From: Pseudoroseomonas aestuarii
Lineage (GTDB): Bacteria; Pseudomonadota; Alphaproteobacteria; Acetobacterales; Acetobacteraceae
Direction: 5' to 3'
Assembly (NCBI RefSeq): GCF_042651065.1
Contig: NZ_JBHSCH010000028.1
Coordinates: 1-48,765, forward strand
Length of the DNA stretch: 48,765 nucleotides
This document shows positions 8,099 to 17,033 of the stretch, piece by piece; positions within the stretch are counted from its first letter, which is position 1, and the number at the start of each line of letters is the position of its first letter. The notes below the pieces were generated by a model. That model was not told the DNA's origin. It ran no database searches and saw only the letters and a list, made by a program, of their open reading frames with translations. The position numbers and the translations under genes were made by a program.

Positions 8099-9511
8099 AT
8101 GGTAACTCTCGAGATGATGCCGCCGCTGATGTTCGGCGGCCTCGTCATCTTCCTGCTGATCGGCTTCCCGGTGGCCTTCTCGCTGGCCGCGGTCGGGCTG
8201 TTCTTCGGCTTCTTCTCGATCGAGCTGGGCTTCTTCACCACGGCCTATCTCGGCAACCTGCCCTTCCGCGTGTTCGGCATCATGTCGAACGAGCTGCTGC
8301 TCTCCATCCCCTTCTTCACGCTGATGGGGGCGGTGCTGGAGCGCTGCGGGCTGGCGGAGGACCTGCTGGAGGGCACCGGCCAGCTCTTCGGCAAGATCCC
8401 GGGCGGCCTGGCCGTCGCGGTGGTGCTGGTGGGCGCGGTGCTCGGCGCCATCACCGGCACGGTGGCGGCCAGCGTCATCGCCATGGGCATGATCAGCCTG
8501 CCGGTGATGCTGCGCTACGGCTACGACATGCGCATCGCCACCGGCGTCATCGCCGCCTCCGGCACTATCGCGCAGCTGATCCCGCCCTCGCTGGTGCTGA
8601 TCCTGCTGGGCGACCAGCTCGGCAAGAGCGTGGGCGACATGTATGCCGGCGCCATCGGCCCCTCGCTGCTGCAGATCTCGCTGTTCCTGCTGTTCATCGC
8701 GGGCGTCGCCATCCTGCAGCCGCACCGCGTGCCGCCGCTGCCGCCCGAGGCGCTGGGGCCGCGCGGCTGGCCGCTCTACTGGCGCGTCATCAAGGGCATG
8801 GTGCCCTCGATCGTGCTCATCTTCCTGGTGCTGGGCACCATCTTCCTGGGCCTCGCCACGCCGACCGAGGCGGGCGCGATGGGCGCCTGCGGCGCCATCC
8901 TGCTGGCCGCCATCAACCGCCGCCTCACCTGGCCGCTGATGCGCCAGGCGATGGAGAACACCATGCGCCTGACGGCCATGGTCATCTTCATCCTGGTGGG
9001 CTCCACCGTGTTCTCCCTGGTGTTCCAGGGCGTCGATGGCGGAATCTGGATCGAGCACATGCTCTCCCACCTGCCGGGCGGGCAGACGGGCTTCCTGATC
9101 TTCGTCAACATCTTCGTCTTCTTCCTGGCCTTCTTCCTCGACTTCTTCGAGATCGTCTTCATCGTGGTGCCGCTGCTCGGGCCCGTGGCGGCGAAGCTCG
9201 ACATCAACCTGGTCTGGTTCGGCGTGCTGCTCTGCGTGAACCTGCAGACCAGCTTCATGCACCCGCCCTTCGGCTTCGCGCTGTTCTACCTGCGCGGCGT
9301 GGCGCCCAAGACGGTTCTGACCCGCGACATCTACTGGGGCGCCATCCCCTGGCTGTGCCTGCAGCTGGTGCTGGTGGCCATCGTCATCCTCTGGCCGGAG
9401 AGCGTCACCTACTGGCTGGACAAGGGCACCGGCGTCGACCCCGGCAGCGTGGTGATCGACGTGCCGATGCCCGACATGAACGACGAGGCGGCGCCGCTGA
9501 TCTTCAAGTGA
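8099..9511 (+). CDS. dctM: TRAP transporter 1 large permease (DctM)
   Basis: A 470-residue protein with about 12 hydrophobic segments. Recognisable DctM features are SIPFFTLMGAVLERCG, GAVLGAITGTVAASVIAMG, ASGTIAQLIPPSLVLILLG, LGLATPTEAGAMGA and QTSFMHPPFGFALFYLRG. It is the transport channel of the TRAP system. A later ATG at 8114 is possible, but the first preserves the N-terminal helix context. The operon ends at a Rho-independent terminator at 9539-9569. Confidence 0.9.
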   Translation: MVTLEMMPPLMFGGLVIFLLIGFPVAFSLAAVGLFFGFFSIELGFFTTAYLGNLPFRVFGIMSNELLLSIPFFTLMGAVLERCGLAEDLLEGTGQLFGKIPGGLAVAVVLVGAVLGAITGTVAASVIAMGMISLPVMLRYGYDMRIATGVIAASGTIAQLIPPSLVLILLGDQLGKSVGDMYAGAIGPSLLQISLFLLFIAGVAILQPHRVPPLPPEALGPRGWPLYWRVIKGMVPSIVLIFLVLGTIFLGLATPTEAGAMGACGAILLAAINRRLTWPLMRQAMENTMRLTAMVIFILVGSTVFSLVFQGVDGGIWIEHMLSHLPGGQTGFLIFVNIFVFFLAFFLDFFEIVFIVVPLLGPVAAKLDINLVWFGVLLCVNLQTSFMHPPFGFALFYLRGVAPKTVLTRDIYWGAIPWLCLQLVLVAIVILWPESVTYWLDKGTGVDPGSVVIDVPMPDMNDEAAPLIFK

Positions 9512-9538
9512 GATTGGCGCCGCGCTGAACGGGGGGAA

Positions 9539-9569
9539 GGCCCGCGCCACACCGGCGCGGGCCTTTTTT
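9539..9569 (+). terminator. Rho-independent terminator after TRAP operon 1
   Basis: A 10-bp perfect stem GGCCCGCGCC/GGCGCGGGCC (9539-9548 with 9554-9563), ACACC loop, then six T (9564-9569). The preceding AA extends the stem on the T side, so it may also act weakly on the convergent TerC transcript, whose stop begins at 9571. Confidence 0.9.
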
Positions 9570-10618
9570 CATGCCCCCGGCGCGGCCGGGGGCGCCGCCA
9601 TGCCGCGCGTGCGCCACAGCGAGTAGAGGATGCCCGCCGCCAGGATGGCGAAGGTGACGCCGAGCGAGAGGGCGGGCGGCACCTTGCCGGTCTCGGGGAA
9701 GAGCAGGTCCGCCACGAAGATCTTGCCGCCGATGAACACCAGCAGCACCGAGAGCGCGTATTTCAGGTAGTGGAAGCGGTGCACCATGGCCGAGAGCGCG
9801 AAGTAGAGCGCGCGCAGGCCGAGGATGGCGAAGATGTTCGAGGTGTAGACGATGAAGGGGTCGGTGGTGATGGCGAAGATCGCCGGCACCGAATCCACCG
9901 CGAAGATGACGTCCGCCACCTCCACCAGCACCAGCGCCAGGAAGAGCGGCGTCATGAACAGGGCGGGGCGGCCGGTGGCCGGGTCCGGCTGGCGGATGAA
10001 GAAGCGCTCGCCGTGCAGCCCCTCCGTCACGCGGAAGCGGCGACGGATGAGGCGGAGCAGCGGGTTGCCGGCGATGTCCGGCTTGGCGTCCGCCATCCGC
10101 CACATCTTGATGCCGGTGAGGATGAGGAAGCCGGCGAACAGGTAGAGCACCCAGGCGAATTGCTGCACGATGGCGGCGCCGAGGCCGATCATGATGGCGC
10201 GCAGCACGATGACGCCGAGGATGCCCCAGAACAGCACGCGGTGCTGGTAGAGGCGGGGCACGGCGAAGTAGCCGAAGATCATGGCGATGACGAAGACATT
10301 GTCCATCGCCAGGGTCTTCTCGACGATGAAGCCGGTCCAGTAGAGCTGGGCGGCGGTGGCGCCGTCGAGCGCGCCTTCCAGGGGCGGGCGCAGGTGGTCG
10401 AAGGAATACCAGACCCAGCCGCCGAACAGCAGGCCGAGGCCGATATAGACGGCGGAGAGGGTCAGGCTCTCGCGCACGCCGATCTCGCGGCTCTCGCGGT
10501 GCAGGACCCCGAGGTCGAGCACCAGCAGGGTGACGACGAGCGCCATGAAGGCGAGCCACATCCAGACGGGCGTGGCCAGGAAGCTGGCTGTGAGGAATTC
10601 CAAGGTCGGCTCCGGCAT
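9569..10618 (-). CDS. TerC/Alx-family integral membrane protein
   Basis: A 349-residue protein with about nine hydrophobic segments. ATG 10618 has a strong GGAGG upstream, so the longer in-frame reading (to 10741) is not needed. The two acidic TerC motifs are present: IVEKTLAMDNVFVIAMIF in one helix and VIFAVDSVPAIFAIT in the second repeat. TerC/Alx proteins are linked to manganese efflux and metal homeostasis and in some species to tellurite resistance; no ter genes are nearby. It is last in the leftward block, 187 bases after the phytase-like gene, and so may have its own promoter. I looked for a yybP-ykoY manganese riboswitch upstream and could not see one. Confidence 0.88.
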   Translation of the reverse strand: MPEPTLEFLTASFLATPVWMWLAFMALVVTLLVLDLGVLHRESREIGVRESLTLSAVYIGLGLLFGGWVWYSFDHLRPPLEGALDGATAAQLYWTGFIVEKTLAMDNVFVIAMIFGYFAVPRLYQHRVLFWGILGVIVLRAIMIGLGAAIVQQFAWVLYLFAGFLILTGIKMWRMADAKPDIAGNPLLRLIRRRFRVTEGLHGERFFIRQPDPATGRPALFMTPLFLALVLVEVADVIFAVDSVPAIFAITTDPFIVYTSNIFAILGLRALYFALSAMVHRFHYLKYALSVLLVFIGGKIFVADLLFPETGKVPPALSLGVTFAILAAGILYSLWRTRGMAAPPAAPGA

Positions 10619-10805
10619 GGTCGGGCCCCTCCGGCGGAGGGGCGGGATCAAGCGATGTGTCCGACATCGCAGGCGCCGCGGGGCGCGCTGCCAGAGGGAA
10701 CCGGACGCCGGATGACGTGGCCCGGCCCAGGCTCCGTTCAAGACGGCGGCGCGGGCGGCGCGCCGATTTTCCTGCCCCGCCCGTTCCTCCCGCCTTCGCC
10801 GCCCC

Positions 10806-12113
10806 TCAGTCCAGCACGCCGCGGATCAGGGCGATGCGCGTCGTCTCGCCGGTGATGCCGAAATCGTCGTCGTTGACGAGGACCAGGGTGCGGTCCGGCA
10901 GGATGGCGATGCCCTCGATCTTGCCGGGCAGCTCGGGGTGGTCGGCGCTGTCCAGCACCAGCCGCTTGGCCAGCGGCACGAGGCCGGTGCCCGAGAGGTC
11001 GTTGCCCGAGAGGTCGTTGCGCTGCTCCAGGCTGGGGCGGGTGGCCGCGTCGTCCCAGGCGGTGCCGGCGATGTCGGTGGCACCCCGGTCCAGCCGCACC
11101 TCGTAGAGCTTGGTGGTCCGCTCGGTGCGCTCCAGCACCAGCAGCCGCTCGGGCCCGAGCCAGGCCAGCTCGGAGATGCGCGGGTCGCTCTGCCGCTCGG
11201 AGGGATCATTGCGGAAACTGCGCGGGTCGTCGAGCTGGTAGACCCATTCGCCCGTCACCCGCCCGGCGGCGGGGTCGAAGCGGAGCAGCCGGGTGTTGCG
11301 CGCGGCGCGGTAGGCGGCGGCGTCCGGGTTGGCCAGCGGGTTCTGCAGGATGGCGTAGAGGGTGGCGCCGTCCGGCGTGCCGGCCATGCTCTCGATGCCG
11401 CGGTTGGACTGGCGCCGGGCCAGGATGGCCGGCAGGCCGGGCTCGATGCGGTAGCCCGCGCCGGCGAACTCGCCCTCTGTGCCGGCGGGGACGACGCGGC
11501 GCAGGATGCGGCCATCGGCCGCCACCTCGACCAGCGAGGGGCCATTCTCCTCGCCCACCCAGAAGCGGCCATCGGGCAGGCGCAGCAGCCCCTCGGCGTC
11601 GATGGCGGCGGGGTCGTGCGGCAGGGCGCGGCCGGTGCCGTCCAGCGGCGTCTCGGTGCGGCCGGGCAGCGGGTTGGTCAGGCCGCTCACGGGCCGGCCG
11701 TCGGGCCGCTTCAGCGCGATGGCCTCGAAGAGGCGGAAGCGCTTCTCGGCGGGCAGGAGCTGCACGCCGTAGAGGGTGGGGGCGTAGCGCGGCACCGGGT
11801 AGAGGCGGCCGCGCCGGTCCTCGGCGCAGATCGCCTCCGGCTTCAGGCCGGTGACCGGCTCGGCATCGGCGCAGGCGATGTTCGGGCCACGGTCGGAGAG
11901 GGTGTAGAGGATGTCCGCCGGGTCGCCCGGGCGGTGGTAGGCGGCGCTGCCGATGCCCACCGAGAGCTCCAGCGCCCGGCCACCCGGGAAGGTGTGGCGG
12001 CCGAGGCGCAGCGCCGGGTCGTCGCTCTCCAGCATGGTGATCTCGGGCGCCGCGAGGGCGGGGGCGGCGAGGACGGGAAGCAGCAGGCCGCAGGTGAGCA
12101 GAAGGCGTCGCAT
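10806..12113 (-). CDS. Secreted phytase-like/esterase-like domain protein
   Basis: A 435-residue protein with a Sec signal peptide (MRRLLLTCGLLLPVLAAPALA). The mature part matches the esterase-like activity of phytase family (Pfam PF13449 type), a probable beta-propeller: YTLSDRGPNI, AIDAEGLLRLPDGRFWVGEENGPSLVEV, GIESMAGTPDG, ELAWLGPERLLVLER and PGKIEGIAILPDRTLVLVNDDDFG. Substrate unknown; the family name comes from distant similarity to phytases. A perfect 15-bp tandem duplication (10989-11003, 11004-11018) encodes NDLSGNDLSG, a recent in-frame slippage. It lies 45 bases after the FAD oxidase gene in the same direction. Confidence 0.75.
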   Translation of the reverse strand: MRRLLLTCGLLLPVLAAPALAAPEITMLESDDPALRLGRHTFPGGRALELSVGIGSAAYHRPGDPADILYTLSDRGPNIACADAEPVTGLKPEAICAEDRRGRLYPVPRYAPTLYGVQLLPAEKRFRLFEAIALKRPDGRPVSGLTNPLPGRTETPLDGTGRALPHDPAAIDAEGLLRLPDGRFWVGEENGPSLVEVAADGRILRRVVPAGTEGEFAGAGYRIEPGLPAILARRQSNRGIESMAGTPDGATLYAILQNPLANPDAAAYRAARNTRLLRFDPAAGRVTGEWVYQLDDPRSFRNDPSERQSDPRISELAWLGPERLLVLERTERTTKLYEVRLDRGATDIAGTAWDDAATRPSLEQRNDLSGNDLSGTGLVPLAKRLVLDSADHPELPGKIEGIAILPDRTLVLVNDDDFGITGETTRIALIRGVLD

Positions 12114-12158
12114 GGTGGGAATCCGCGCATGGAGGATGCGCGGACCCTAGCGGCCGCC

Positions 12159-13313
12159 TCAGGCGCTGCCGCGTGACCCTTCCATGACAGCCGCGTCCTC
12201 CGCATGGCCGGCGGCCCAGGCGGCGCGGCGCATCCGGTCCTCGCCCGCCACCGCCAGCCCCAGCAGCGGGCCGAACTTGAAGCCATGGCCGGAGAAGCCG
12301 CTCATCACCAGCGCCCGCGGCCCGATCGGCTCCAGCAGGAAGCGCTCCTCTGGCTCCACGTCGTAGTAGCAGGCGCGGGCGCCGAGCACGCGGTAGCCCG
12401 CCGCGCCGCGCAGCCGGGGGCGGGCCAGGGCGAGGATGGCCTCCGCCTCGGCCGGGCTGGCCTCGCGCGGGTCGTCGGCGTCGCCCTGGCGGGAGAAGCG
12501 GTGGTCGCCGATCTTCAGCGCCGTGCCCGCCACCGGCGGCACGGCGTAGAAGCCGCCCCGCTCGGAGAGGTCGAGCAGCATCGGCGCGGCGGCCCAGGCG
12601 GCGCGGTGCTCCGGCGGCGGCTCCAGATAGACGACGATCTGCCGCGAGGGCGTGACGCGCGCGGCGAGGCCGGGCAGGAAGCGCGGCGCCCAGGGGCCGG
12701 CGGCCACCACCAGCAGGTCTCCGCCCAGGGTGGTGCCGTCCTCCAGCGCCAGGGTGGCGCGTTCCGGGTCGGCCGAACGCGCGCGGGCGCGGCGGAAGGC
12801 GACGCCGCGCGCCGCCAGATGCGCCGCCAGCGCCGCCACGATGCGCCGCGCCAGCAGCACGCCGCCCGGCGCCATGTGGAAAGCCTCCCCCACCCCCGCC
12901 GCGGAGAGCATGGGGAAGCGCCGCTCCAGCGCGGCGGGGTCGAGATCGGTGAAGGCATGGCCGTCGGCGGCCAGGGCGGCGCGGCTCTCGGCCAGCCAGC
13001 CGGGGCCGGGTTCGCCGCCGCCTTCCCCGCCCAGGGCCAGCACGCCGGTCGGCACGTACAGCGTCTCGCCGAGGTCGGCCCAGAGCCGGTCCCAGGCGGC
13101 GTAGGCGGCGTCCACCATCCGCATGTAGCCGCGCTCGGCGCCATAGGCGTGGCGGATCAGGCGGTGGTCGTCGACGCTGGCGCCGCGCGGGTTGGGGCAG
13201 TCATCCTGCTCCACCACGGTGACGGACCAGCCCGCCCCGGACAGGCCCCAGGCGGCGGAGAGGCCCATGATCCCGGCCCCGAGGACAAGCGCGTTCGGCA
13301 TGGCGCGCAGCAT
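12159..13313 (-). CDS. FAD-dependent amine/sarcosine oxidase-like (DAO family)
   Basis: A 384-residue flavoprotein with an N-terminal dinucleotide fold (VLGAGIMGLSAAWGLSGAGW, then VVEQ), and the C-terminal pattern ACYYDVEPEERFLLEPIG followed by SGFSGHGFKFGP. In monomeric sarcosine and N-methyltryptophan oxidases the Cys of that segment carries covalent FAD, and here it is conserved. Substrate is probably a secondary or N-methyl amino acid, but this is not certain. The first ATG (13313) was chosen; MPNAL at 13301 is a close alternative. It lies 42 bases after the epimerase gene. Confidence 0.8.
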   Translation of the reverse strand: MLRAMPNALVLGAGIMGLSAAWGLSGAGWSVTVVEQDDCPNPRGASVDDHRLIRHAYGAERGYMRMVDAAYAAWDRLWADLGETLYVPTGVLALGGEGGGEPGPGWLAESRAALAADGHAFTDLDPAALERRFPMLSAAGVGEAFHMAPGGVLLARRIVAALAAHLAARGVAFRRARARSADPERATLALEDGTTLGGDLLVVAAGPWAPRFLPGLAARVTPSRQIVVYLEPPPEHRAAWAAAPMLLDLSERGGFYAVPPVAGTALKIGDHRFSRQGDADDPREASPAEAEAILALARPRLRGAAGYRVLGARACYYDVEPEERFLLEPIGPRALVMSGFSGHGFKFGPLLGLAVAGEDRMRRAAWAAGHAEDAAVMEGSRGSA

Positions 13314-13355
13314 GACGCGGCGGGGCGGAAAGGCAACGGCCTGGCGGCCCGCCTC

Positions 13356-14195
13356 TCAGGCCGGCGCCACCGAGAGGGTGATCAGCCCCTCCAGCGCCTC
13401 GCCGGGCGCCAGCACGCGCATGGCGCCATGCGGGGCCAGGAAGGGGCGGTTGATGACATCCGGCACATGGCTCACCGGCTCCAGGCAGAGCACCGGATGG
13501 TCGGCGGGCGCGTAGAATTGCAGGTTGTGCGCCCAGTCGCCGCTGGCGCGCAGCGTCAGCGCCATGTCCGGGCGGCGCAGCTCGGCCAGCCCGTCCCAGC
13601 CGGCGAAATGCGCGTCGGTGCCGAGCCAGTCCAGCTCGCCGCCCTCCAGCCCGGCGCTGTCCTGCGTGGCGACGGGCAGCTTGCGTGCATCGCGCAGGAA
13701 GGTGGCGCGCGCGGCGAAGCGGAGGGTGCAGCCCGGCGGCCGCGCGAACCAGGGGTGCCAGCCGAAGCCCATCGGGCAGGGCGCGGTGCCGGCGTTGCGC
13801 ACCGTCATGGCCAGGCGCAGCCCTTCCGGCCCCAGCGCCACGCGCAGCCGGGCGTGGTAATGGAACGGCCCGCGGGCAAGGGACTGGGTCAGCACCGCCA
13901 CCGCCGCGCCCTGCTCCTCCACCTGCCAGGGCGCGAGGCGCGAGAGGCCGTGCAGCGCGTTGCCTTCCTGCGGATGGGTCAGCGGGAAGACATGGGTGGC
14001 GCCGGCCCAGGGAAAGCGGCCGCCATCGAGGCGGTTGGTCCAGGGCAGCATCCAGAAGGCGCCGGCCGGGGTGGAATTGGGGTCGCGGCCGGCGAGCGGC
14101 GCCAGGATGGGGCGCCCTTCATGCTCCAGCGCGACGAAGGCGGCGCCCTCCTCCGGGCTCAGCTCGGCCCGCCAGGGACCGGATTCGAGGCGCAT
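13356..14195 (-). CDS. Aldose 1-epimerase family protein
   Basis: A 279-residue galactose-mutarotase-fold protein. Family motifs are NRLDGGRFPWAG, GNALHGLSR (first catalytic-type His), GFGWHPWF (second His) and the C-terminal CLEPVSH (general-base Glu). AAGGAAG lies just ahead of ATG 14195. It sits directly downstream of uronate dehydrogenase and a TRAP transporter, so it may interconvert anomers of hexuronates or hexoses entering that pathway. This is inference from context. Confidence 0.82.
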   Translation of the reverse strand: MRLESGPWRAELSPEEGAAFVALEHEGRPILAPLAGRDPNSTPAGAFWMLPWTNRLDGGRFPWAGATHVFPLTHPQEGNALHGLSRLAPWQVEEQGAAVAVLTQSLARGPFHYHARLRVALGPEGLRLAMTVRNAGTAPCPMGFGWHPWFARPPGCTLRFAARATFLRDARKLPVATQDSAGLEGGELDWLGTDAHFAGWDGLAELRRPDMALTLRASGDWAHNLQFYAPADHPVLCLEPVSHVPDVINRPFLAPHGAMRVLAPGEALEGLITLSVAPA

Positions 14196-14270
14196 GGAAG
14201 CTTCCTTGGCGGTGCGGCGGGGGAAGGATAGGCCTCCCCCGCCCCGCGCGCCAGACCGGGGCGGGGCCGG

Positions 14271-15113
14271 TCAGTCCAGGGCGAAGGTCTCGCGCGGGCT
14301 GGGCCCGGCGCGGCTGTAGTCGCTGGCGCAGTAGGCGCCGCCCTGGTAGCGCTCGGTCACCGGGTTGCCGGAGACCTTGCCGCCCACCTGCTCGCGGAAC
14401 GCCTCGGCGCTGTCCTGCGGCTGCCAGCCGATGCGGTCGCGGTGGTCGGCGCCCCAGTAGGTGGCGGGATTGTCGCTGGCGCCCCAGATCACGGCATGGC
14501 CGACCTTCGGCGCCGCGATGAAGTCGGCGCAGAGCCGCGCCAGGTCGGCGAAGGAGAGCCAGGTGGAGAGCATCCGGGCATCCACCGGCTCGGGGAAGCA
14601 GGAGCCGATGCGGACGTTGAGGTTCTCCACCCCGTGCTTGTCCCAGTAGAGCCGGCCCATCAGCTCGCCATAGGCCTTGGAGAGGCCGTAGAAGCTGTCG
14701 GGGCGGAAGGCGCAGTCGGCATCCAGCTTCGCGGCGTTGCCCGAGGGGCGCTCGTGGAAGCCGATGCTGTGGTTGGAGCTGGCGAACAGCACCCGCGCCC
14801 CCTCGCGCCGCGCCGCCTCGTAGACGTGGTAGAGGCCGCGGATGTTGGGGTCCAGCACCTCCTCGAAGGGCCGGTCGACCGAGACGCCGCCGAAATGCAG
14901 GATCGCCTGGCAACCCTCGGCGATGCGCATCATCGCCAGCCCGTCGCCGAGATCCACGGTGGTGAACCTGGCCCCTTCCGGCAGCGGGTCGGGGAAGGGC
15001 TTGATGTCGGTCAGCACCAGGCTGTGGCCGCGCGCCGACAGCTCGGCCGCCAGCATGCGGCCGAGATTGCCGGAGGCGCCGGTCAGCAGGACGGGCTTTT
15101 GCGAAGCGGTCAT
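14271..15113 (-). CDS. udh: Uronate dehydrogenase (NAD-dependent SDR)
   Basis: A 280-residue extended short-chain dehydrogenase. It has TGASGNLG (NAD-binding glycine motif, about residues 11-18), HFGGVSVDRPFEEVLDPNI, FASSNHSIGF and YGLSKAYGE (catalytic Tyr-x-x-x-Lys). RIGSCFPEP plus MLSTW is diagnostic of bacterial uronate dehydrogenases, which oxidise D-galacturonate and D-glucuronate to aldarolactones. GAGG precedes ATG 15113. It lies 35 bases downstream of TRAP permease 2. Lactonase and aldarate dehydratase genes are not in the window. Confidence 0.85.
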   Translation of the reverse strand: MTASQKPVLLTGASGNLGRMLAAELSARGHSLVLTDIKPFPDPLPEGARFTTVDLGDGLAMMRIAEGCQAILHFGGVSVDRPFEEVLDPNIRGLYHVYEAARREGARVLFASSNHSIGFHERPSGNAAKLDADCAFRPDSFYGLSKAYGELMGRLYWDKHGVENLNVRIGSCFPEPVDARMLSTWLSFADLARLCADFIAAPKVGHAVIWGASDNPATYWGADHRDRIGWQPQDSAEAFREQVGGKVSGNPVTERYQGGAYCASDYSRAGPSPRETFALD

Positions 15114-15148
15114 CGGGTTGCGGTCCTCAGGAATTCAACGGCCGCGCG

Positions 15149-16447
15149 TCACTGGCCGTAGCCGAGCAGCAGGCGCGGCAGGGTGAGGGAAACAGCGGGC
15201 CAGTAGGTGGTCAAGGCCAGCGCCACCAGGATGGCGCCATAGAACGGCCAGATGCCCTTCATTGTCTGCTCGATGCGGATCTTGCCGATGGCGCAGCCGA
15301 CGAACAGCACCGCGCCGACCGGCGGCGTGGTGAGGCCGAGGCCGAGATTCATCATCACCACCATGCCGAACTGCACCGGGTCCATGCCCAGCGCCTGCAC
15401 CACGGGCAGGAAGATGGGCGTGGTGATCAGGATCAGCGCCGCCATGTCCATGACGCAGCCGAGCAGCAGCAGCGCCACGTTGATCAGCAGCAGGATGACG
15501 ATGGGGTTGTCGCTGATTGCCAGCATCCCGCGCGTCAGCATGTCGGCGAAGCCGTAGAGGGCGAGCAGGTAGGCGAAGGCCGTGGCGGTGCCCACCAGCA
15601 GCAGCACCACGGCGGTGGTGCGCACCGAGGCGGCGAGGGCGATCTTGAAGGTTTCCCAGGTCAGGCCGCGATAGACGATCAGCGTGGCCAGCACCGCCCA
15701 GATGGCGCCGAAGGCGGCCGATTCGGTGACGGTGAAGACGCCGCCCAGCACGCCGCCCAGGATGATGACGCCGGTCATCAGCCCCGGCAGCGCGTCGAGG
15801 AAGGTCATCAGCAGGTGGCGGAAGCCCTGCCACTGCTCGGCCGGGTAGCCGCGCCGCACCGCCAGCACATAGGCGGCGACCGCGAGGCAGGCGCACATGA
15901 TGACGCCCGGCACGATGCCGGCGAAGAACAGCGCCGAGACCGAGATGCCGCCCCCCGCCGCCAGGCTGTAGAGGATCATGTTGTGGCTGGGCGGGATCAT
16001 GATGCCGGCGATCGAGGCCGTGACCGTCACGTTCACCGCGTAGTCGGTGTCGTAGCCCTTCTGCTTCATCGCCGGGATCAGCACGGTGCCGAGCGCCGAG
16101 GCGTCGGCCACCGCCGAGCCGGAGATGCCGCCGAACAGCATGGAGGCGGCGACGTTCACCAGGCCGAGGCCGCCGCGCATCCAGCCCACCAGCCCGGCCG
16201 CCACAGCGATCAGCCGCCGGGCGATGCCGCCATGCATCATGATCTCGCCGGCGAAGATGAAGAACGGGATGGCGAGCAGGGAGAACATGCTCATCCCCGA
16301 CGTCATCTGCTGGAACACCACGGCGGGGCTGATGCCCTCCCACAGGAAGCCGGCCAGCGCGGCGAGGCCCAGCGTGAAGGCCACCGGCACCCCCATGACG
16401 ATGCCGGCGAAGAAGACGAGGAAGAGAAGGATCAGGCCGATTTCCAC
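15149..16447 (-). CDS. dctM: TRAP transporter 2 large permease (DctM)
   Basis: A 432-residue, ~12-helix DctM protein: PFFIFAGEIMMHGGIARRL, GGISGSAVADASALGTVLIPAM, ASIAGIMIPPSHNMILYSLA, TESAAFGAIWA and LGLTTPPVGAVLFVGCAIGKI. The start is GTG at 16447, 6 bases after the dctQ stop with GAG at suitable distance. The SHNMI segment and linkage to udh fit a hexuronate-type transporter. Confidence 0.88.
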   Translation of the reverse strand: MEIGLILLFLVFFAGIVMGVPVAFTLGLAALAGFLWEGISPAVVFQQMTSGMSMFSLLAIPFFIFAGEIMMHGGIARRLIAVAAGLVGWMRGGLGLVNVAASMLFGGISGSAVADASALGTVLIPAMKQKGYDTDYAVNVTVTASIAGIMIPPSHNMILYSLAAGGGISVSALFFAGIVPGVIMCACLAVAAYVLAVRRGYPAEQWQGFRHLLMTFLDALPGLMTGVIILGGVLGGVFTVTESAAFGAIWAVLATLIVYRGLTWETFKIALAASVRTTAVVLLLVGTATAFAYLLALYGFADMLTRGMLAISDNPIVILLLINVALLLLGCVMDMAALILITTPIFLPVVQALGMDPVQFGMVVMMNLGLGLTTPPVGAVLFVGCAIGKIRIEQTMKGIWPFYGAILVALALTTYWPAVSLTLPRLLLGYGQ

Positions 16448-16453
16448 GCGGGG

Positions 16454-16960
16454 CTACTCCAGCGGCAGGGCGGCGTGCCGCTCGGTATGGCGGTGCCGCA
16501 GCGCGAGCAGGACCTGCTCGACTGAGAACAGGGTGATGAGCGCGCCGCAGAGGGTCAGCGGCAGGTAGGTCCAGATCTGGCTGATGCCGAGCAGCGGGAT
16601 GCGGATGCCCTGGCTGGTCGCCACCAGCTCCCAGGACCACCAGGCCATGGCGAGGCCGAACAGGCCGACGACAACGTCGGAGGCCAGTTCCGCCGCCCAG
16701 CGTGCCGGCGCCGGCAGCGCGTCGCGGAAGCCAAGGACGGAGAGGTGGAAGCGCTCGCGCACCCCCACGGCCGCGACCGGCAGCACGATGCCAAGGACGA
16801 TGAGGACGGCGGCCCGCTCCACCCAGGTGGGCGTGTCGTTCAGCACGTAGCGGCCGAACACCATCCAGCCGGTGATGGCCACCAGCAGCACCATGGCGGC
16901 GGAGGCCAGGACGATGACGATGCGGGCGAGAATATCGAGCAGGCGCGAGAAGGCTGCCAT
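16454..16960 (-). CDS. dctQ: TRAP transporter 2 small permease (DctQ)
   Basis: A 168-residue protein with four hydrophobic helices and the DctQ pattern GRYVLNDTPTWVERAAVLIVLGIVLPVAA, RERFHLSV and SQIWTYLPLTLCGALI. It is the partner of the adjacent DctM. A terminator-like hairpin separates it from the receptor gene upstream. Confidence 0.87.
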   Translation of the reverse strand: MAAFSRLLDILARIVIVLASAAMVLLVAITGWMVFGRYVLNDTPTWVERAAVLIVLGIVLPVAAVGVRERFHLSVLGFRDALPAPARWAAELASDVVVGLFGLAMAWWSWELVATSQGIRIPLLGISQIWTYLPLTLCGALITLFSVEQVLLALRHRHTERHAALPLE

Positions 16961-16991
16961 CGCGGCGGGGCTCCCTGCATGGCGCGGATGG

Positions 16992-17026
16992 AAAAAGGGC
17001 GCGGCACCCGGTGGGATGCCGCGCCC
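16992..17026 (-). terminator. Terminator/attenuator between TRAP 2 receptor and permease genes
   Basis: Read leftward: a 10-bp perfect stem GGGCGCGGCA/TGCCGCGCCC (17026-17017 with 17006-16997), then a run of five T (16996-16992). It lies 8 bases after the receptor stop. It has the form of a Rho-independent terminator inside an operon, so partial read-through to dctQM is expected. Confidence 0.75.
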
Positions 17027-17033
17027 CGGCCTG

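Noticed and set aside
10619..10805. Possible yybP-ykoY manganese riboswitch upstream of TerC
   Set aside because: I could not find the conserved core or paired helices; a covariance search would settle it.
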